A stretch of 64,000 nucleotides of DNA from Allodiplogaster sudhausi (taxonomy: Eukaryota > Nematoda > Chromadorea > Rhabditida > Diplogasteridae), in contig CALZFC010000016.1 of NCBI GenBank assembly GCA_945643635.1, positions 4,632,501 through 4,696,500 of the forward strand, given 5' to 3'. A program made the position numbers and the translations under genes. Under the pieces are notes generated by a model. That model saw nothing but the letters and a program-made list of their open reading frames with translations. It did no database searches and was not told the DNA's origin. This document shows positions 11,490-23,532 of this stretch, piece by piece; position 1 is the stretch's first letter; each line of letters begins with the position of its first letter.

Positions 11490-11885
11490 AGTCCATTTCT
11501 CTGGATTCTTCGGATATTTTTATGAGGTCATACTTACATATTTTTGGAGAAACAAAAACATATTTATTGGCCAAAATATGGCACAGCACACACAAACAAG
11601 CAACATGCAGGTATATATGTGAAGTGCTGATTGCGAGGATGGCAATAGATAGGCCAGTTCCATTGACTTCAATTCCTTCTCTCTCTTTCACAATTAGCCA
11701 CTTTTGGCATAGAGAGAGAAGAAAGTAAGAGAGAGAGAAGAGAGAGCAAGAGAGAGAGAGCTGAAATGAGCTGAAAATGGAAGATGAGGCTGTTTCAATA
11801 TCAATCTCGACCCCAGCGGTGCCTTTATAGTCAGCAAGGTTTGAAAGATCTCCGTGACTATTCCGAATAAAATTTCGCGTCACTT
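11490..11885 (-). pseudogene. Shrunken ShKT-gene flank copy (mirror at 19402-19797)
   Basis: The 3' part (near 11560-11660) matches the flank beyond the ShKT gene end at 28510-28600 (AACAAGCAACATGCAGGT). The other end (near 11810-11870) matches its promoter at 33130-33180, including TATAAA and a short stretch downstream. The cysteine-rich exons are missing. A 131-codon frame runs through it on the minus strand but has no resemblance to ShKT. I read it as an internally deleted copy of that locus. Confidence 0.5.
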
Positions 11886-11999
11886 TAACTGTTCAGTGTG
11901 CTTTATTAAAACAGCTTTTTTTTAAAGAATAGAGACAGAGAGAGAGGGAGAGAGAGAGAGTGAAAGAGATAGAATGAGAGTGGGTGAGAAAGTGAAAGA

Positions 12000-12010
12000 G
12001 AGAGGCAAAG

Positions 12011-12058
<48 letters not shown>

Positions 12059-12060
12059 AA
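12000..12060 (+). repeat. (GA)n microsatellite (mirror (CT)n at 19228-19272)
   Basis: Long GA dinucleotide run. Array length differs between the two arms of the inverted duplication, consistent with slippage after duplication. A (CT)n run at 12178-12207 mirrors 19079-19107. Confidence 0.85.
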
Positions 12061-12172
12061 GAGGGCACTTTTTCACTGGCAGCTATTCGGGAAGCGGTTT
12101 GGAGCTTAATCATGGAGTCATATGAAAAAAACAATGAAGCAGTCTTTTTACTCCCTCCCTAGTCTCTCTCGT

Positions 12173-12209
<37 letters not shown>

Positions 12210-12849
12210 AACTCTCCCTGACGGGATACAGCAGCTGCTCTAACGGATGATGTGATAGAAAAATAACTTCTTCTCACGTGGCACCCACTGCAAATACCGC
12301 CCACCAGACTCTGACTCACGACTGACATCATCATGAAAACACACTATCCTCTCCTCTTTCTAACCGAGAGCATTCTTTCCTCCTTTTCAGCTCACAATCA
12401 GCTCATTGCTTGTCTCTTTGTAATGGAACGTCCAATTTCCCACGTATTTTTCCATCCTGCCCACAAACTAGCACTAACTCACTATTGAAACGCATCATTG
12501 GAGTATTCACATCAACATGTAATTTCATGCTTATAATCATTTTCCCATAGATACAAATATCGGGTAAAAAAACATTAGGATATCTTACAATGATATTCGA
12601 ATATATTTTATAAAGAGTTCGCAGCATGTGCTCTATCGATTTGGCCCTGACAAAGAAGTTTTTTTATATGAGATACTATTGCCTATTACATACACTGACG
12701 TTTAGGATGCATTGCGATAAGGGCGGAATTTTTTAAACAATAAATCAGAAGTTCACGAAAATAAAGAGTACTTTTTAAACACATGTAATTTGTAAGTATC
12801 AAAATTGAAAGCACAAATTTCTTAAAAATTATAACTATAATAAGCAGAA

Positions 12850-13120
12850 AGCTCCGCAGCTGCGCCAGCTGTCGGTTGGATGGTGAACGAGGAGATGGGC
12901 GCTTACACCTGCGCCGGGTCCACGACTTTCAACGGATTCGCCCGCCCCGCCCCCGTCTACTTCATCTCGCAGCGCGCGTGGTAAGAGAGAATATTTATTT
13001 CATTTTTAACACTCATTCTACTCGTTTACTCTCCGCTCAGTGTTCGACAGCGGGAAAATCCGGAGAGGAGCTTCGCGTTGCTATCAACCAGATCCACCCA
13101 CATACATTCCAAAGCCTTCT
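12850..13120 (+). pseudogene. ODC-like C-terminal exon (mirror at 18175-18430)
   Basis: It reads GAYTCAGSTTFNGFARPAPV followed by YFISQRAW, matching the ODC C-terminus around MGAYT. It shares the frame disturbance at SVG/WMV with the copy at 9186, so both descend from one already damaged exon. The GEELR-type segment follows at 13040-13115. The mirror has lost 6 bp of the exon. Confidence 0.65.
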
Positions 13121-13297
13121 CTTCTCTTCGAGAAATGAGAAGGCTTTCTCTTCAAGAAAGAAAAAAAACTTTGAGGAGTATAAATCATATAAATTGTATA
13201 ACTCCTATAATTTTTTCATATTTTAAACAAGGAAAAAGAAATTTTTATGCAAAATAAATTTCAGCTTGTTAAAGATATTTTCAGGCTAAATTCTCAA

Positions 13298-13385
13298 GCT
13301 CAATGTCTGCGACATGACGATTGAATCTCAAGAAATCGCGCAGACTTTCGACGTGGCCAAGTCACTTCAGGTGGTTTTACCTGCT
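13298..13385 (+). pseudogene. ODC-like N-terminal exon fragment (mirror at 17905-17992)
   Basis: It reads CDMTIESQEIAQTFDVAKS, then LQ and GTGGTTTTAC. It lies at the same distance behind the C-terminal exon as the 9628 copy does behind its own, which supports an old tandem arrangement. Confidence 0.55.
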
Positions 13386-13779
13386 GCAATATCCTTTATC
13401 TAGCATTCGTTTAGCAAGTAAAGCCGATGGTTAGTTCCTTTCAAATCTTCCAAAATATTTTAACATATCATTGTAAGAGCTGCCATATTATATATTTCAA
13501 AATCTTTGTATCATTCACTTCATCCCAATGCCATTTACAATTATGTATTATTATCCGATACGAGATGTGATAGCAGACAAATAAACAAGCCAATTTTTCA
13601 AGCGCTTTTCACGATTCTCAAGAATGGCAAGTAAAGAAATCGTGACCAAAAAAGGGAGACAAATTTCTGCTCATGTTAAAGCTGTGGAAGCATGAAACAT
13701 TCTCACATCTAGTACATTCTCAATCACTTCATGTGAGCATCCCCTTCCGTCAAAGCCATTTTAATTATTCATTTACTTA

Positions 13780-14270
13780 CTTATCGCAAATGAAATTAAT
13801 TTTTTTTATTCGACCGCACAAGTATGAAGCAAACGAAGCTCTAAAATTTCGCTTCTGTGGTTTTCACTTTCATCTTCGGCTGAAAAGAGAGCGCCTTAAA
13901 TTAAACTGATCGTCTTAAGGCGGATAGTAGCCCTAAATAATTGTAATATTATCGAAGTTTAGTCACTCAATTGAAAATGGGTAAAAATTCTTTGATAAAT
14001 AATCAAAACAACCTTATGGTTAGAAAGTTTGATCGCCTCCGTGAAGGGCGGTACATACAGATTAGGAATCGTAACTACGTTGTCGTCATTCAGCAGAGAA
14101 ACGACAGACTACTCGGGATGCCGCGAGAAGCGCAGAAGCAGAGCGGTGATCACGGTGCGAAGCGTAGAGTCGTAGAGGCGCCTTGGAATACTTTTTTTTT
14201 TAAATATAATTTAAAATTCCCGCCATTACTATACTCATTAATCCGTGGATCTACATGGAGGGGGCTAGAG

Positions 14271-14302
<32 letters not shown>

Positions 14303-14465
14303 CTCACTCTATCTCTCTTTCTACCTCTACTCTCTCGCACGCTCACCAGTCAATAGTTCACTCCCCCTGAGATATCGAACATTGTCCATCTTCTACGCTC
14401 AGCCTCGCAAGAAGTGTTGATCTTGACAGCCAGTTAGTCTTCCCATACTGTTCCTTTAAAATGTC
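13780..14465 (+). repeat. Segmental repeat S, copy 3 (mirror at 16825-17510)
   Basis: Same order of landmarks as 1190-1775. It contains a (CT)n run at 14274-14303 whose length differs in the mirror (16990-17020). A 149-codon frame begins at 13971, but it relies on the CT run and is not conserved at 1340. Confidence 0.65.
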
Positions 14466-14545
14466 AGGTTAAGTCTTATGTCTCCAATTTGAATGAAGAC
14501 TTCGAGCTCAACAAATCCCTTTTCATTAAAAGAAAAAGAAATTAA

Positions 14546-15741
14546 GAGAGCCTCTCTGTAAGGGTCAAGGTGGCCCTGCCCCGGGGGAAAATGTCGGAAT
14601 TTTAGAACCAAATTTTTATGAGGGGTACCCATACCCACTGTGAGTAAAACTGGTAGGTCAAAATTGTTCCAAAATTTTTTTTCTTGTTGGTGCATGCAGA
14701 AGTATGGAAAAAGTTTAATTCCCCATAACTTTCTTCAAACTTAATATTTTTCAAATTTCTTTTTTCAGTGCATGAGTAATTGGAAAGTGCACAAAACAGG
14801 TGTATGACACTTGTTTGAAAACTTTCATTTTTAACCACTTTTTTGCATTTTACTTTTTCAAAAATCGATTTTTTGATAATTTCGTCTATTTTACGGCCCG
14901 GGGGGGGGGGGGTTCTAGCGAATAGCTGAGATGAAAGAGGAGAAAAAATGACACAAGATATGTTTTTATGAAGAAAATCGAGGGATACATATGTACTCGA
15001 ATTTTGACGTGAATATGGTGCACTGGCACTTTCGCTGGACTGGATGAATCAGTCTAACTTTTTTATACTCATCTTTTTGATCCAATTTTAATTTCATCAC
15101 ATTCGCTATTCACTCCTCTACAAAATGGTCTATTACGCATCTGCCTAATGCCACCGCGGAACTCAGAAAATACTATTTTCTTATTTTCGATCAGAAAATA
15201 AATGGATAATAACTATTGTGACCCTATTTACGGGCCAAAGAGATGAAGGGTGGCCATAAAAATCTACATTTTATGATAGAGCGAAGAATGCTGTATAACA
15301 TATCTTCGTTTCATGAGATTCGAAGGATACATATTTCTCTTTTTCGAGCAATAAAGAAAAATTTTCAGCATCATGACAGCGACACCAGAAGCAGAAAACT
15401 CAAGGGTGCATGTTTGAGCCACAATATCATGTTATATGGTGCTTTTTGATTAGGAAAACGAATAAAATGTTTATCGTTGAGCAATCAACTGACAAAAAAA
15501 ATTATCAAAATTGAATAATATAGTTTCGTGGTATTTGTATGCGACTCAACTACATATGTGCATATACTACATTACTACTTGAAAAGATCTTCTTTTGCCT
15601 CCTGACCAGAAGTGTCTCTGTCTCTATTACCAGCGTGAGGTATTTCAGAATCATTTGATAAGTCTAGGATTTGAGATAGATAGACATCATTTGAGATAGA
15701 CGGCACAGGTGGATTCTAAAGAATTTGGCCTTAATTGACTC
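14546..15741 (+). mobile_element. TTAA foldback element (family 1), left arm
   Basis: It begins GAGAGCCTCTCTGTAAGG directly after TTAA (14542-14545). The arm is repeated in reverse at 21342-22540, which ends CTTACAGAGAGGCTCTC then TTAA. Those two halves meet at GACTC/GAGTC and would form one complete foldback element of about 2.4 kb inserted in a family 2 end. The intervening 15742-21341 interrupts it. A run of ten or more G lies at 14900. No transposase frame is seen. Confidence 0.75.
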
Positions 15742-15946
15742 ATATATTATTCAAAACCTCCTTCTGCTTGTGGGCTAAGCGGCTAAAGATAGCTGCGATT
15801 TGTCGGTAATTGAGTAGCTCGGCAGGCGTTAACATCAAATTCCCCGAGTCATCGACAGAGTTCTTCATCCTCATTTCTGCTGTTCTTGGGTCCACCTTCG
15901 CTTTTGTGCGCCATCCTTCATCAAATATTTTTTTGATATAAAAAGA
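15742..15946. other. Unique spacer at the turn of the inverted duplication
   Basis: About 205 bp with no counterpart on the other side. It begins where the left arm would meet its original partner, and ends where the reversed copy of the left arm begins (AAAATTTTTCTTTATTGC). It contains no clear gene. It could be the real element centre, or filler copied during the rearrangement. Confidence 0.6.
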
Positions 15947-16743
15947 AAATTTTTCTTTATTGCTCGAAAAAGAGAAATATGTATCCTTCGAATCTCATGA
16001 AACGAAGATATGTTATACAGCATTCTTCGCTCTATCATAAAATGTAGATGTTTATCTCTTTGGCCCGTAAATAGGGTCACAATAGTTATTATCCATTTAT
16101 TTTCTGATCGAAAATAAGAAAATAGTATTTTCTGAGTTCCGCGGTGGCATTAGGCAGATGCGTAATAGACCATTTTGTAGAGGAGTGAATAGCGAATGTG
16201 ATGAAATTAAAATTGGATCAAAAAGATGAGTATAAAAAAGTTAGACTGATTCATCCAGTCCAGCGAAAGTGCCAGTATTCACGTCAAAATTCGAGTACAT
16301 ATGTATCCCTCGATTTTCTTCATAAAAACATATCTTGTGTCATTTTTTCTCCTCTTTCATCTCAGCTATTCGCTAGAACCCCCCCCCCCGGGCCGTAAAA
16401 TAGACGAAATTATCAAAAAATCGATTTTTGAAAAAGTAAAATGCAAAAAAGTGGTTAAAAATGAAAGTTTTCAAACAAGTGTCATACACCTGTTTTGTGC
16501 ACTTTCCAATTACTCATGCACTGAAAAAAGAAATTTGAAAAATATTAAGTTTGAAGAAAGTTATGGGGAATTAAACTTTTTCCATACTTCTGCATGCACC
16601 AACAAGAAAAAAAATTTTGGAACAATTTTGACCTACCAGTTTTACTCACAGTGGGTATGGGTACCCCTCATAAAAATTTGGTTCTAAAATTCCGACATTT
16701 TCCCCCGGGGCAGGGCCACCTTGACCCTTACAGAGAGGCTCTC
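15947..16743 (-). mobile_element. Family 1 foldback arm, mirrored copy
   Basis: Reverse copy of 14546-15366. It lacks 8 bp (GCACCATA) present in both the left arm near 15020 and the right arm near 22055, and lacks about 13 bp present in both near 15250 and 21835. It is therefore the derived copy. It ends with GAGGCTCTC and TTAA at 16744-16747. Confidence 0.75.
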
Positions 16744-16985
16744 TTAATTTCTTTTTCTTTTAATGAAAAGGGATTTGTTGAGCTCGAAGTCTTCATTCAA
16801 ATTGGAGACATAAGACTTAACCTGACATTTTAAAGGAACAGTATGGGAAGACTAACTGGCTGTCAAGATCAACACTTCTTGCGAGGCTGAGCGTAGAAGA
16901 TGGACAATGTTCGATATCTCAGGGGGAGTGAACTATTGACTGGTGAGCGTGCGAGAGAGTAGAGGTAGAAAGAGAGATAGAGTGA

Positions 16986-17020
<35 letters not shown>

Positions 17021-19075
17021 CTCTAGCCCCCTCCATGTAGATCCACGGATTAATGAGTATAGTAATGGCGGGAATTTTAAATTATATTTAAAAAAAAAAG
17101 TATTCCAAGGCGCCTCTACGACTCTACGCTTCGCACCGTGATCACCGCTCTGCTTCTGCGCTTCTCGCGGCATCCCGAGTAGTCTGTCGTTTCTCTGCTG
17201 AATGACGACAACGTAGTTACGATTCCTAATCTGTATGTACCGCCCTTCACGGAGGCGATCAAACTTTCTAACCATAAGGTTGTTTTGATTATTTATCAAA
17301 GAATTTTTACCCATTTTCAATTGAGTGACTAAACTTCGATAATATTACAATTATTTAGGGCTACTATCCGCCTTAAGACGATCAGTTTAATTTAAGGCGC
17401 TCTCTTTTCAGCCGAAGATGAAAGTGAAAACCACAGAAGCGAAATTTTAGAGCTTCGTTTGCTTCATACTTGTGCGGTCGAATAAAAAAAATTAATTTCA
17501 TTTGCGATAAGTAAGTAAATGAATAATTAAAATGGCTTTGACGGAAGGGGATGCTCACATGAAGTGATTGAGAATGTACTAGATGTGAGAATGTTTCATG
17601 CTTCCACAGCTTTAACATGAGCAGAAATTTGTCTCCCTTTTTTGGTCACGATTTCTTTACTTGCCATTCTTGAGAATCGTGAAAAGCGCTTGAAAAATTG
17701 GCTTGTTTATTTGTCTGCTATCACATCTCGTATCGGATAATAATACATAATTGTAAATGGCATTGGGATGAAGTGAATGATACAAAGATTTTGAAATATA
17801 TAATATGGCAGCTCTTACAATGATATGTTAAAATATTTTGGAAGATTTGAAAGGAACTAACCATCGGCTTTACTTGCTAAACGAATGCTAGATAAAGGAT
17901 ATTGCAGCAGGTAAAACCACCTGAAGTGACTTGGCCACGTCGAAAGTCTGCGCGATTTCTTGAGATTCAATCGTCATGTCGCAGACATTGAGCTTGAGAA
18001 TTTAGCCTGAAAATATCTTTAACAAGCTGAAATTTATTTTGCATAAAAATTTCTTTTTCCTTGTTTAAAATATGAAAAAATTATAGGAGTTATACAATTT
18101 ATATGATTTATACTCCTCAAAGTTTTTTTTCTTTCTTGAAGAGAAAGCCTTCTCATTTCTCGAAGAGAAGAGAAGGCTTTGGAATGTATGTGGGTGGATC
18201 TGGTTGATAGCAACGCGAAGCTCCTCTCCGGATTTTCCCGCTGTCGAACACTGAGCGGAGAGTAAACGAGTAGAATGAGTGTTAAAAATGAAATAAATAT
18301 TCTCTCTTACCACGCGCGCTGCGAGATGAAGTAGACGGGGGCGGGGCGGGCGAATCCGTTGAAAGTCGTGGACCCGGCGCAGGTGTCCATCTCCTCGTTC
18401 ACCATCCAACCGACAGCTGGCGCAGCTGCGGAGCTTTCTGCTTATTATAGTTATAATTTTTAAGAAATTTGTGCTTTCAATTTTGATACTTACAAATTAC
18501 ATGTGTTTAAAAAGTACTCTTTATTTTCGTGAACTTCTGATTTATTGTTTAAAAAATTCCGCCCTTATCGCAATGCATCCTAAACGTCAGTGTATGTAAT
18601 AGGCAATAGTATCTCATATAAAAAAACTTCTTTGTCAGGGCCAAATCGATAGAGCACATGCTGCGAACTCTTTATAAAATATATTCGAATATCATTGTAA
18701 GATATCCTAATGTTTTTTTACCCGATATTTGTATCTATGGGAAAATGATTATAAGCATGAAATTACATGTTGATGTGAATACTCCAATGATGCGTTTCAA
18801 TAGTGAGTTAGTGCTAGTTTGTGGGCAGGATGGAAAAATACGTGGGAAATTGGACGTTCCATTACAAAGAGACAAGCAATGAGCTGATTGTGAGCTGAAA
18901 AGGAGGAAAGAATGCTCTCGGTTAGAAAGAGGAGAGGATAGTGTGTTTTCATGATGATGTCAGTCGTGAGTCAGAGTCTGGTGGGCGGTATTTGCAGTGG
19001 GTGCCACGTGAGAAGAAGTTATTTTTCTATCACATCATCCGTTAGAGCAGCTGCTGTATCCCGTCAGGGAGAGTT

Positions 19076-19108
<33 letters not shown>

Positions 19109-19228
19109 CAGAGAACGAGAGAGACTAGGGAGGGAGTAAAAAGACTGCTTCATTGTTTCTTTCATATGACTCCATGATTAAGCTCCAAACCGCTTCCCGA
19201 ATAGCTGCCAGTGAAAAAGTGCCCTCTT

Positions 19229-19274
<46 letters not shown>

Positions 19275-21341
19275 CTTTGCCTCTCTCTTTCACTTTCTCA
19301 CCCACTCTCATTCTATCTCTTTCACTCTCTCTCTCTCCCTCTCTCTCTGTCTCTATTCTTTAAAAAAAAGCTGTTTTAATAAAGCACACTGAACAGTTAA
19401 AGTGACGCGAAATTTTATTCGGAATAGTCACGGAGATCTTTCAAACCTTGCTGACTATAAAGGCACCGCTGGGGTCGAGATTGATATTGAAACAGCCTCA
19501 TCTTCCATTTTCAGCTCATTTCAGCTCTCTCTCTCTTGCTCTCTCTTCTCTCTCTCTTACTTTCTTCTCTCTCTATGCCAAAAGTGGCTAATTGTGAAAG
19601 AGAGAGAAGGAATTGAAGTCAATGGAACTGGCCTATCTATTGCCATCCTCGCAATCAGCACTTCACATATATACCTGCATGTTGCTTGTTTGTGTGTGCT
19701 GTGCCATATTTTGGCCAATAAATATGTTTTTGTTTCTCCAAAAATATGTAAGTATGACCTCATAAAAATATCCGAAGAATCCAGAGAAATGGACTAAAAT
19801 TCCATCGCCTATTTTCACTTCTAAAACCAATCTTTTCTTCTCTTCCTACTTTGTCATGAGAGGAACCCGTTTCAACTTTCACCGCCTTTCTCTCTCTTCT
19901 CCATTTCTATGCATCATGTCTTTCTCTTTTCTTCTATTCTTCCTGCACGAATGAAAGAGCACAATTCTTATCGCAACGACTAAAGAAGAATTCTTATCAG
20001 GCAGCATTTGCCGATGTGAGCGGAAGCGCGAAAACAACAAGGTATCAATCATAGTATTTATTTTTATTTATTTTAAATTTGGATAAATATAAAGAAAATA
20101 TTACGGGAAATACAGAAAAATAATCCAATGTATTGTTTGAAAATTTGTTGCGAATTGACAGTACATATAGTTATGTTTGTAAAAATATTAAAAATAATTA
20201 TCTATGTCAACATTTGCGGCATGACGATTGACTCTATCGAAATCTCGCAGACTCTCGCCACGGCCCAGACACCTCATGGTCAGGTGGTTTTACAGGTTGC
20301 AGTTTCCTTTATCTGGCACTTCTATGGCAAACCAGCCGATCACCACCAGGAAGATTTAGCATGTTCGTCAGAATAATTAAAATTATAGCCATTTTTGCTA
20401 TTGTTAAATAAAATTAGCTACATGTGCATATTTAACTTCAATTCATTACAAGTTATTTTATTATATATTTCTTCATATTCACCCCACTTCTTTCGATATT
20501 CTCTTCGTTTGCTTCATACGTGCTGTCGAAAAAATATTAATTTCATGTGCGATAAATCGGTAAATTAATTATTTCAGTGACTTTGATGGAAGTGAATACT
20601 CATATGAACCCTTTTAAGTATGTATCAGTATGTGAGAATATTTTATCCTTTTGCAGAATCAACATGAACAAAAGTTTGTCTCCTATATATTTTGGTCACA
20701 ATTTCTTTACTTGCGATCCTTTAGAATCGTGAAAAGAGCTTGGATGGTGGCTTGTTTATTTGTCTGCTATTATATCTCGTATTGGATAATAAAACATAAT
20801 TTTAAAAGGCATTGGGAAGAAATGAACGATACAAAGTCTTTGGAATAATATGGCAGCTTTTACTATGATTTGTGATCATATTTTGGAAAATCTGCAGTGA
20901 ACTACTCACCACCGGCTTGATTGGACAAATAAATGCTAGATAAAGGATTTTGCAGCAGGTAAAACCACCAGAAGTGTCTTGACCGCGGCGAAATTCTGAG
21001 CGATTTCGTGAGATTCAAGCGTCATGTCGCAGGAGATGAGCTTGAGAATTGATTTTTACATCTTTCACGAGCTGAAGCTTATTTTAATCATTCTTTTCAA
21101 TATATTTGTTATTGTTTAAAATGTATAAAAAAATAATAAGAGTTATACAATTTATACGACTTATTCTTCTCAATGTTTTTTTTCCTTCGAGAAGAGAAGA
21201 GAAGGCTTTGGAATATATATGAGCGGATCTTGTAGATCACAACGCCAAGCTCCTCTCCGGATTTTCTCGGTGTAGATCAGTGTATTCGGATGGAGATCAG
21301 TGTATTAGGATTTAATCATTCTATTCAATACATTTTTCCTT
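16744..21341 (-). repeat. Large inverted duplication, right flank arm
   Basis: Reverse copy of 9943-14545 with the same order of decayed ODC fragments, ShKT flank copy, repeat E and microsatellites. At 21341 it stops inside ATACATTTTTCCTT and joins GAGTCAATTAAGGCC, which belongs to the foldback element and not to the flank. Confidence 0.85.
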
Positions 21342-22540
21342 GAGTCAATTAAGGCCAAATTCTTTAGAATCCACCTGTGCCGTCTATCTCAAATGATGTC
21401 TATCTATCTCAAATCCTAGACTTATCAAATGATTCTGAAATACCTCACGCTGGTAATAGAGACAGAGACACTTCTGGTCAGGAGGCAAAAGAAGATCTTT
21501 TCAAGTAGTAATGTAGTATATGCACATATGTAGTTGAGTCGCATACAAATACCACGAAACTATATTATTCAATTTTGATAATTTTTTTTGTCAGTTGATT
21601 GCTCAACGATAAACATTTTATTCGTTTTCCTAATCAAAAAGCACCATATAACATGATATTGTGGCTCAAACATGCACCCTTGAGTTTTCTGCTTCTGGTG
21701 TCGCTGTCATGATGCTGAAAATTTTTCTTTATTGCTCGAAAAAGAGAAATATGTATCCTTCGAATCTCATGAAACGAAGATATGTTATACAGCATTCTTC
21801 GCTCTATCATAAAATGTAGATTTTTATGGCCACCCTTCATCTCTTTGGCCCGTAAATAGGGTCACAATAGTTATTATCCATTTATTTTCTGATCGAAAAT
21901 AAGAAAATAGTATTTTCTGAGTTCGCATTAGGCAGATGCGTAATAGACCATTTTGTAGAGGAGTGAATAGCGAATGTGATGAAATTAAAATTGGATCAAA
22001 AAGATGAGTATAAAAAAGTTAGACTGATTCATCCAGTCCAGCGAAAGTGCCAGTGCACCATATTCACGTCAAAATTCGAGTACATATGTATCCCTCGATT
22101 TTCTTCATAAAAACATATCTTGTGTCATTTTTTCTCCTCTTTCATCTCAGCTATTCGCTAGAACCCCCCCCCCCCGGGCCGTAAAATAGACGAAATTATC
22201 AAAAAATCGATTTTTGAAAAAGTAAAATGCAAAAAAGTGGTTAAAAATGAAAGTTTTCAAACAAGTGTCATACACCTGTTTTGTGCACTTTCCAATTACG
22301 CATGCAGTGAAAAAAGAAATTTGAAAAATATTAAGTTTGAAGAAAGTTATGGGGAATTAAACGTTTTCCATACTTTTGCATGCACTGTCAAAGAAAAATT
22401 TTTTATAACAAATTTAACCCCCTGATTTTCTTTATAGTACGCATGGGTAGCCCACATAAAATTTTGGTTAGCAAAATCCGACATTTTCCCCCGGGGCAGG
22501 CGCCAATGGAGTGCTGCTTGATCCTTACAGAGAGGCTCTC
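21342..22540 (-). mobile_element. Family 1 foldback element, right arm
   Basis: Reverse copy of 14546-15741 and ends at TTAA (22541-22544). It then continues into AAAGCCAATGGTGAC, which is the family 2 sequence expected right after the insertion point when compared with 1870-1885. It lacks about 9 bp (CCGCGGTGG region) found in the other two arms. Its last 150 bp are more diverged. Confidence 0.75.
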
Positions 22541-22807
22541 TTAAAGTGAACAAAGCCAATGGTGACCGCTTCAATATTATCAGAGATGGAAAAAATTGTC
22601 TAGTCGACGAAACGAATTGATACGTGGAATTGAAATCGAATGCGACGTACATACGTAGGATTTTGATTCCTTAAGAGCAAAGGGGAGAGACGTGGATGGG
22701 CATATCCGAAACAGGAAATAAATCATATTGCCGAGGACTGTTGGCGTTAAAAAAAAACAAGTTATTTCCTGTCTGGCATCCATAAAACAACTGAATGCTA
22801 TTCACAA

Positions 22808-23532
22808 GGGAATGGTCTCGGCTTCCCCCGAGGTTTTGAAATGAACCATTCGAAAGCTCTCGTCGAGTAGATAACGGAAATGATAGTCAAAATCTCATAA
22901 CGGATTTTATTTATCGATCGAATTTTCCAAAAATGGTGACGTCAAGGAGTTGACGATTTCGCCTCTAATTCTTAAATCAGGCGTTTGCAGCCGCAAAAGT
23001 TGAGAAATCGAACGGGATTTTTTTATACGGAATGTAGCCGAGTTTCTCTTGCATAGCAACTAAGATTCAGGTGGAAGTAATGTATTCGGAGTTGTTTAAG
23101 GCAATAACATGAACTTTTTGGCACAGATGAACGTTTTTGAAAAAATGAACATTTTACAGCAAAATATAATATACCAATTATTATTTTTCATGTTGAAAAC
23201 GCCTTGAAAATGAGGAAACACAAAAACACAAAAATCGGCATAAAAAAAGTTGCTTTGGCTCCATACAAAACAGAGAATTTTTTTGCTCCAAAAATTATCA
23301 GAAAGTGTATCAATAGGCTTTACATGGCCTACTTACACGTATAAATCAATTTTAGAGTCGAGAAAGTTAGCAAATGTCGTGAAACTGTTAATTTTAGAAG
23401 GTTTTCCGAGAATATCAGGAAAACAGAATCCGTTATGAGATTTTGACTATCATTTCCGTTATCTACTCGTCGAGAGCTTTCGAATGGTATATAGCTCATT
23501 TCAAAACCTCGGGGGAAGCCGAGACCATTCCC
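22808..23532. mobile_element. Inverted-repeat element, 725 bp
   Basis: The ends are inverted repeats of about 115 bp starting GGGAATGGTCTCGGCTTCCC. They include the matching stretches near 22850-22915 and 23425-23490. The centre (22925-23420) is AT-rich without a long frame. It appears to be a non-autonomous DNA element of another family than the TTAA ones. No clear target duplication could be assigned. Confidence 0.65.

Larger units (their letters stand above)
9943..14541 (+). repeat. Large inverted duplication, left flank arm
   Basis: This 4.6-kb stretch is repeated in reverse at 16744-21341 with only scattered small differences, for example a 6-bp deletion near 12899/18390 and CT-length changes. 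It contains two ODC-like N-terminal exon fragments (10245-10330 plus, 13298-13385 plus) and one on the minus strand (10985-11090). It also contains a decayed ODC C-terminal exon (12850-12990), a shrunken copy of ShKT-gene flanks (11490-11885), repeat E and GA/CT tracts. All are therefore present twice. The outer border near 9943 is where similarity to 21341 stops. Confidence 0.85.

Noticed and set aside
11488..11883. 131-codon frame, conserved in both arms of the inverted duplication
   Set aside because: Both copies come from one recent duplication, so conservation is no evidence. The nucleotide sequence matches ShKT gene flanks instead.
16301..16687. 128-codon frame in the mirrored foldback arm
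   Set aside because: It starts in AT-rich element sequence and is broken in the other two arms by small indels and stops.
9943..21341. Explaining the inverted duplication purely as an assembly artefact
   Set aside because: Not fully excluded. However, the arms differ by several small deletions, and the outer edges switch cleanly into a third, separately diverged arm of the foldback element, which a simple hairpin read artefact would not produce.
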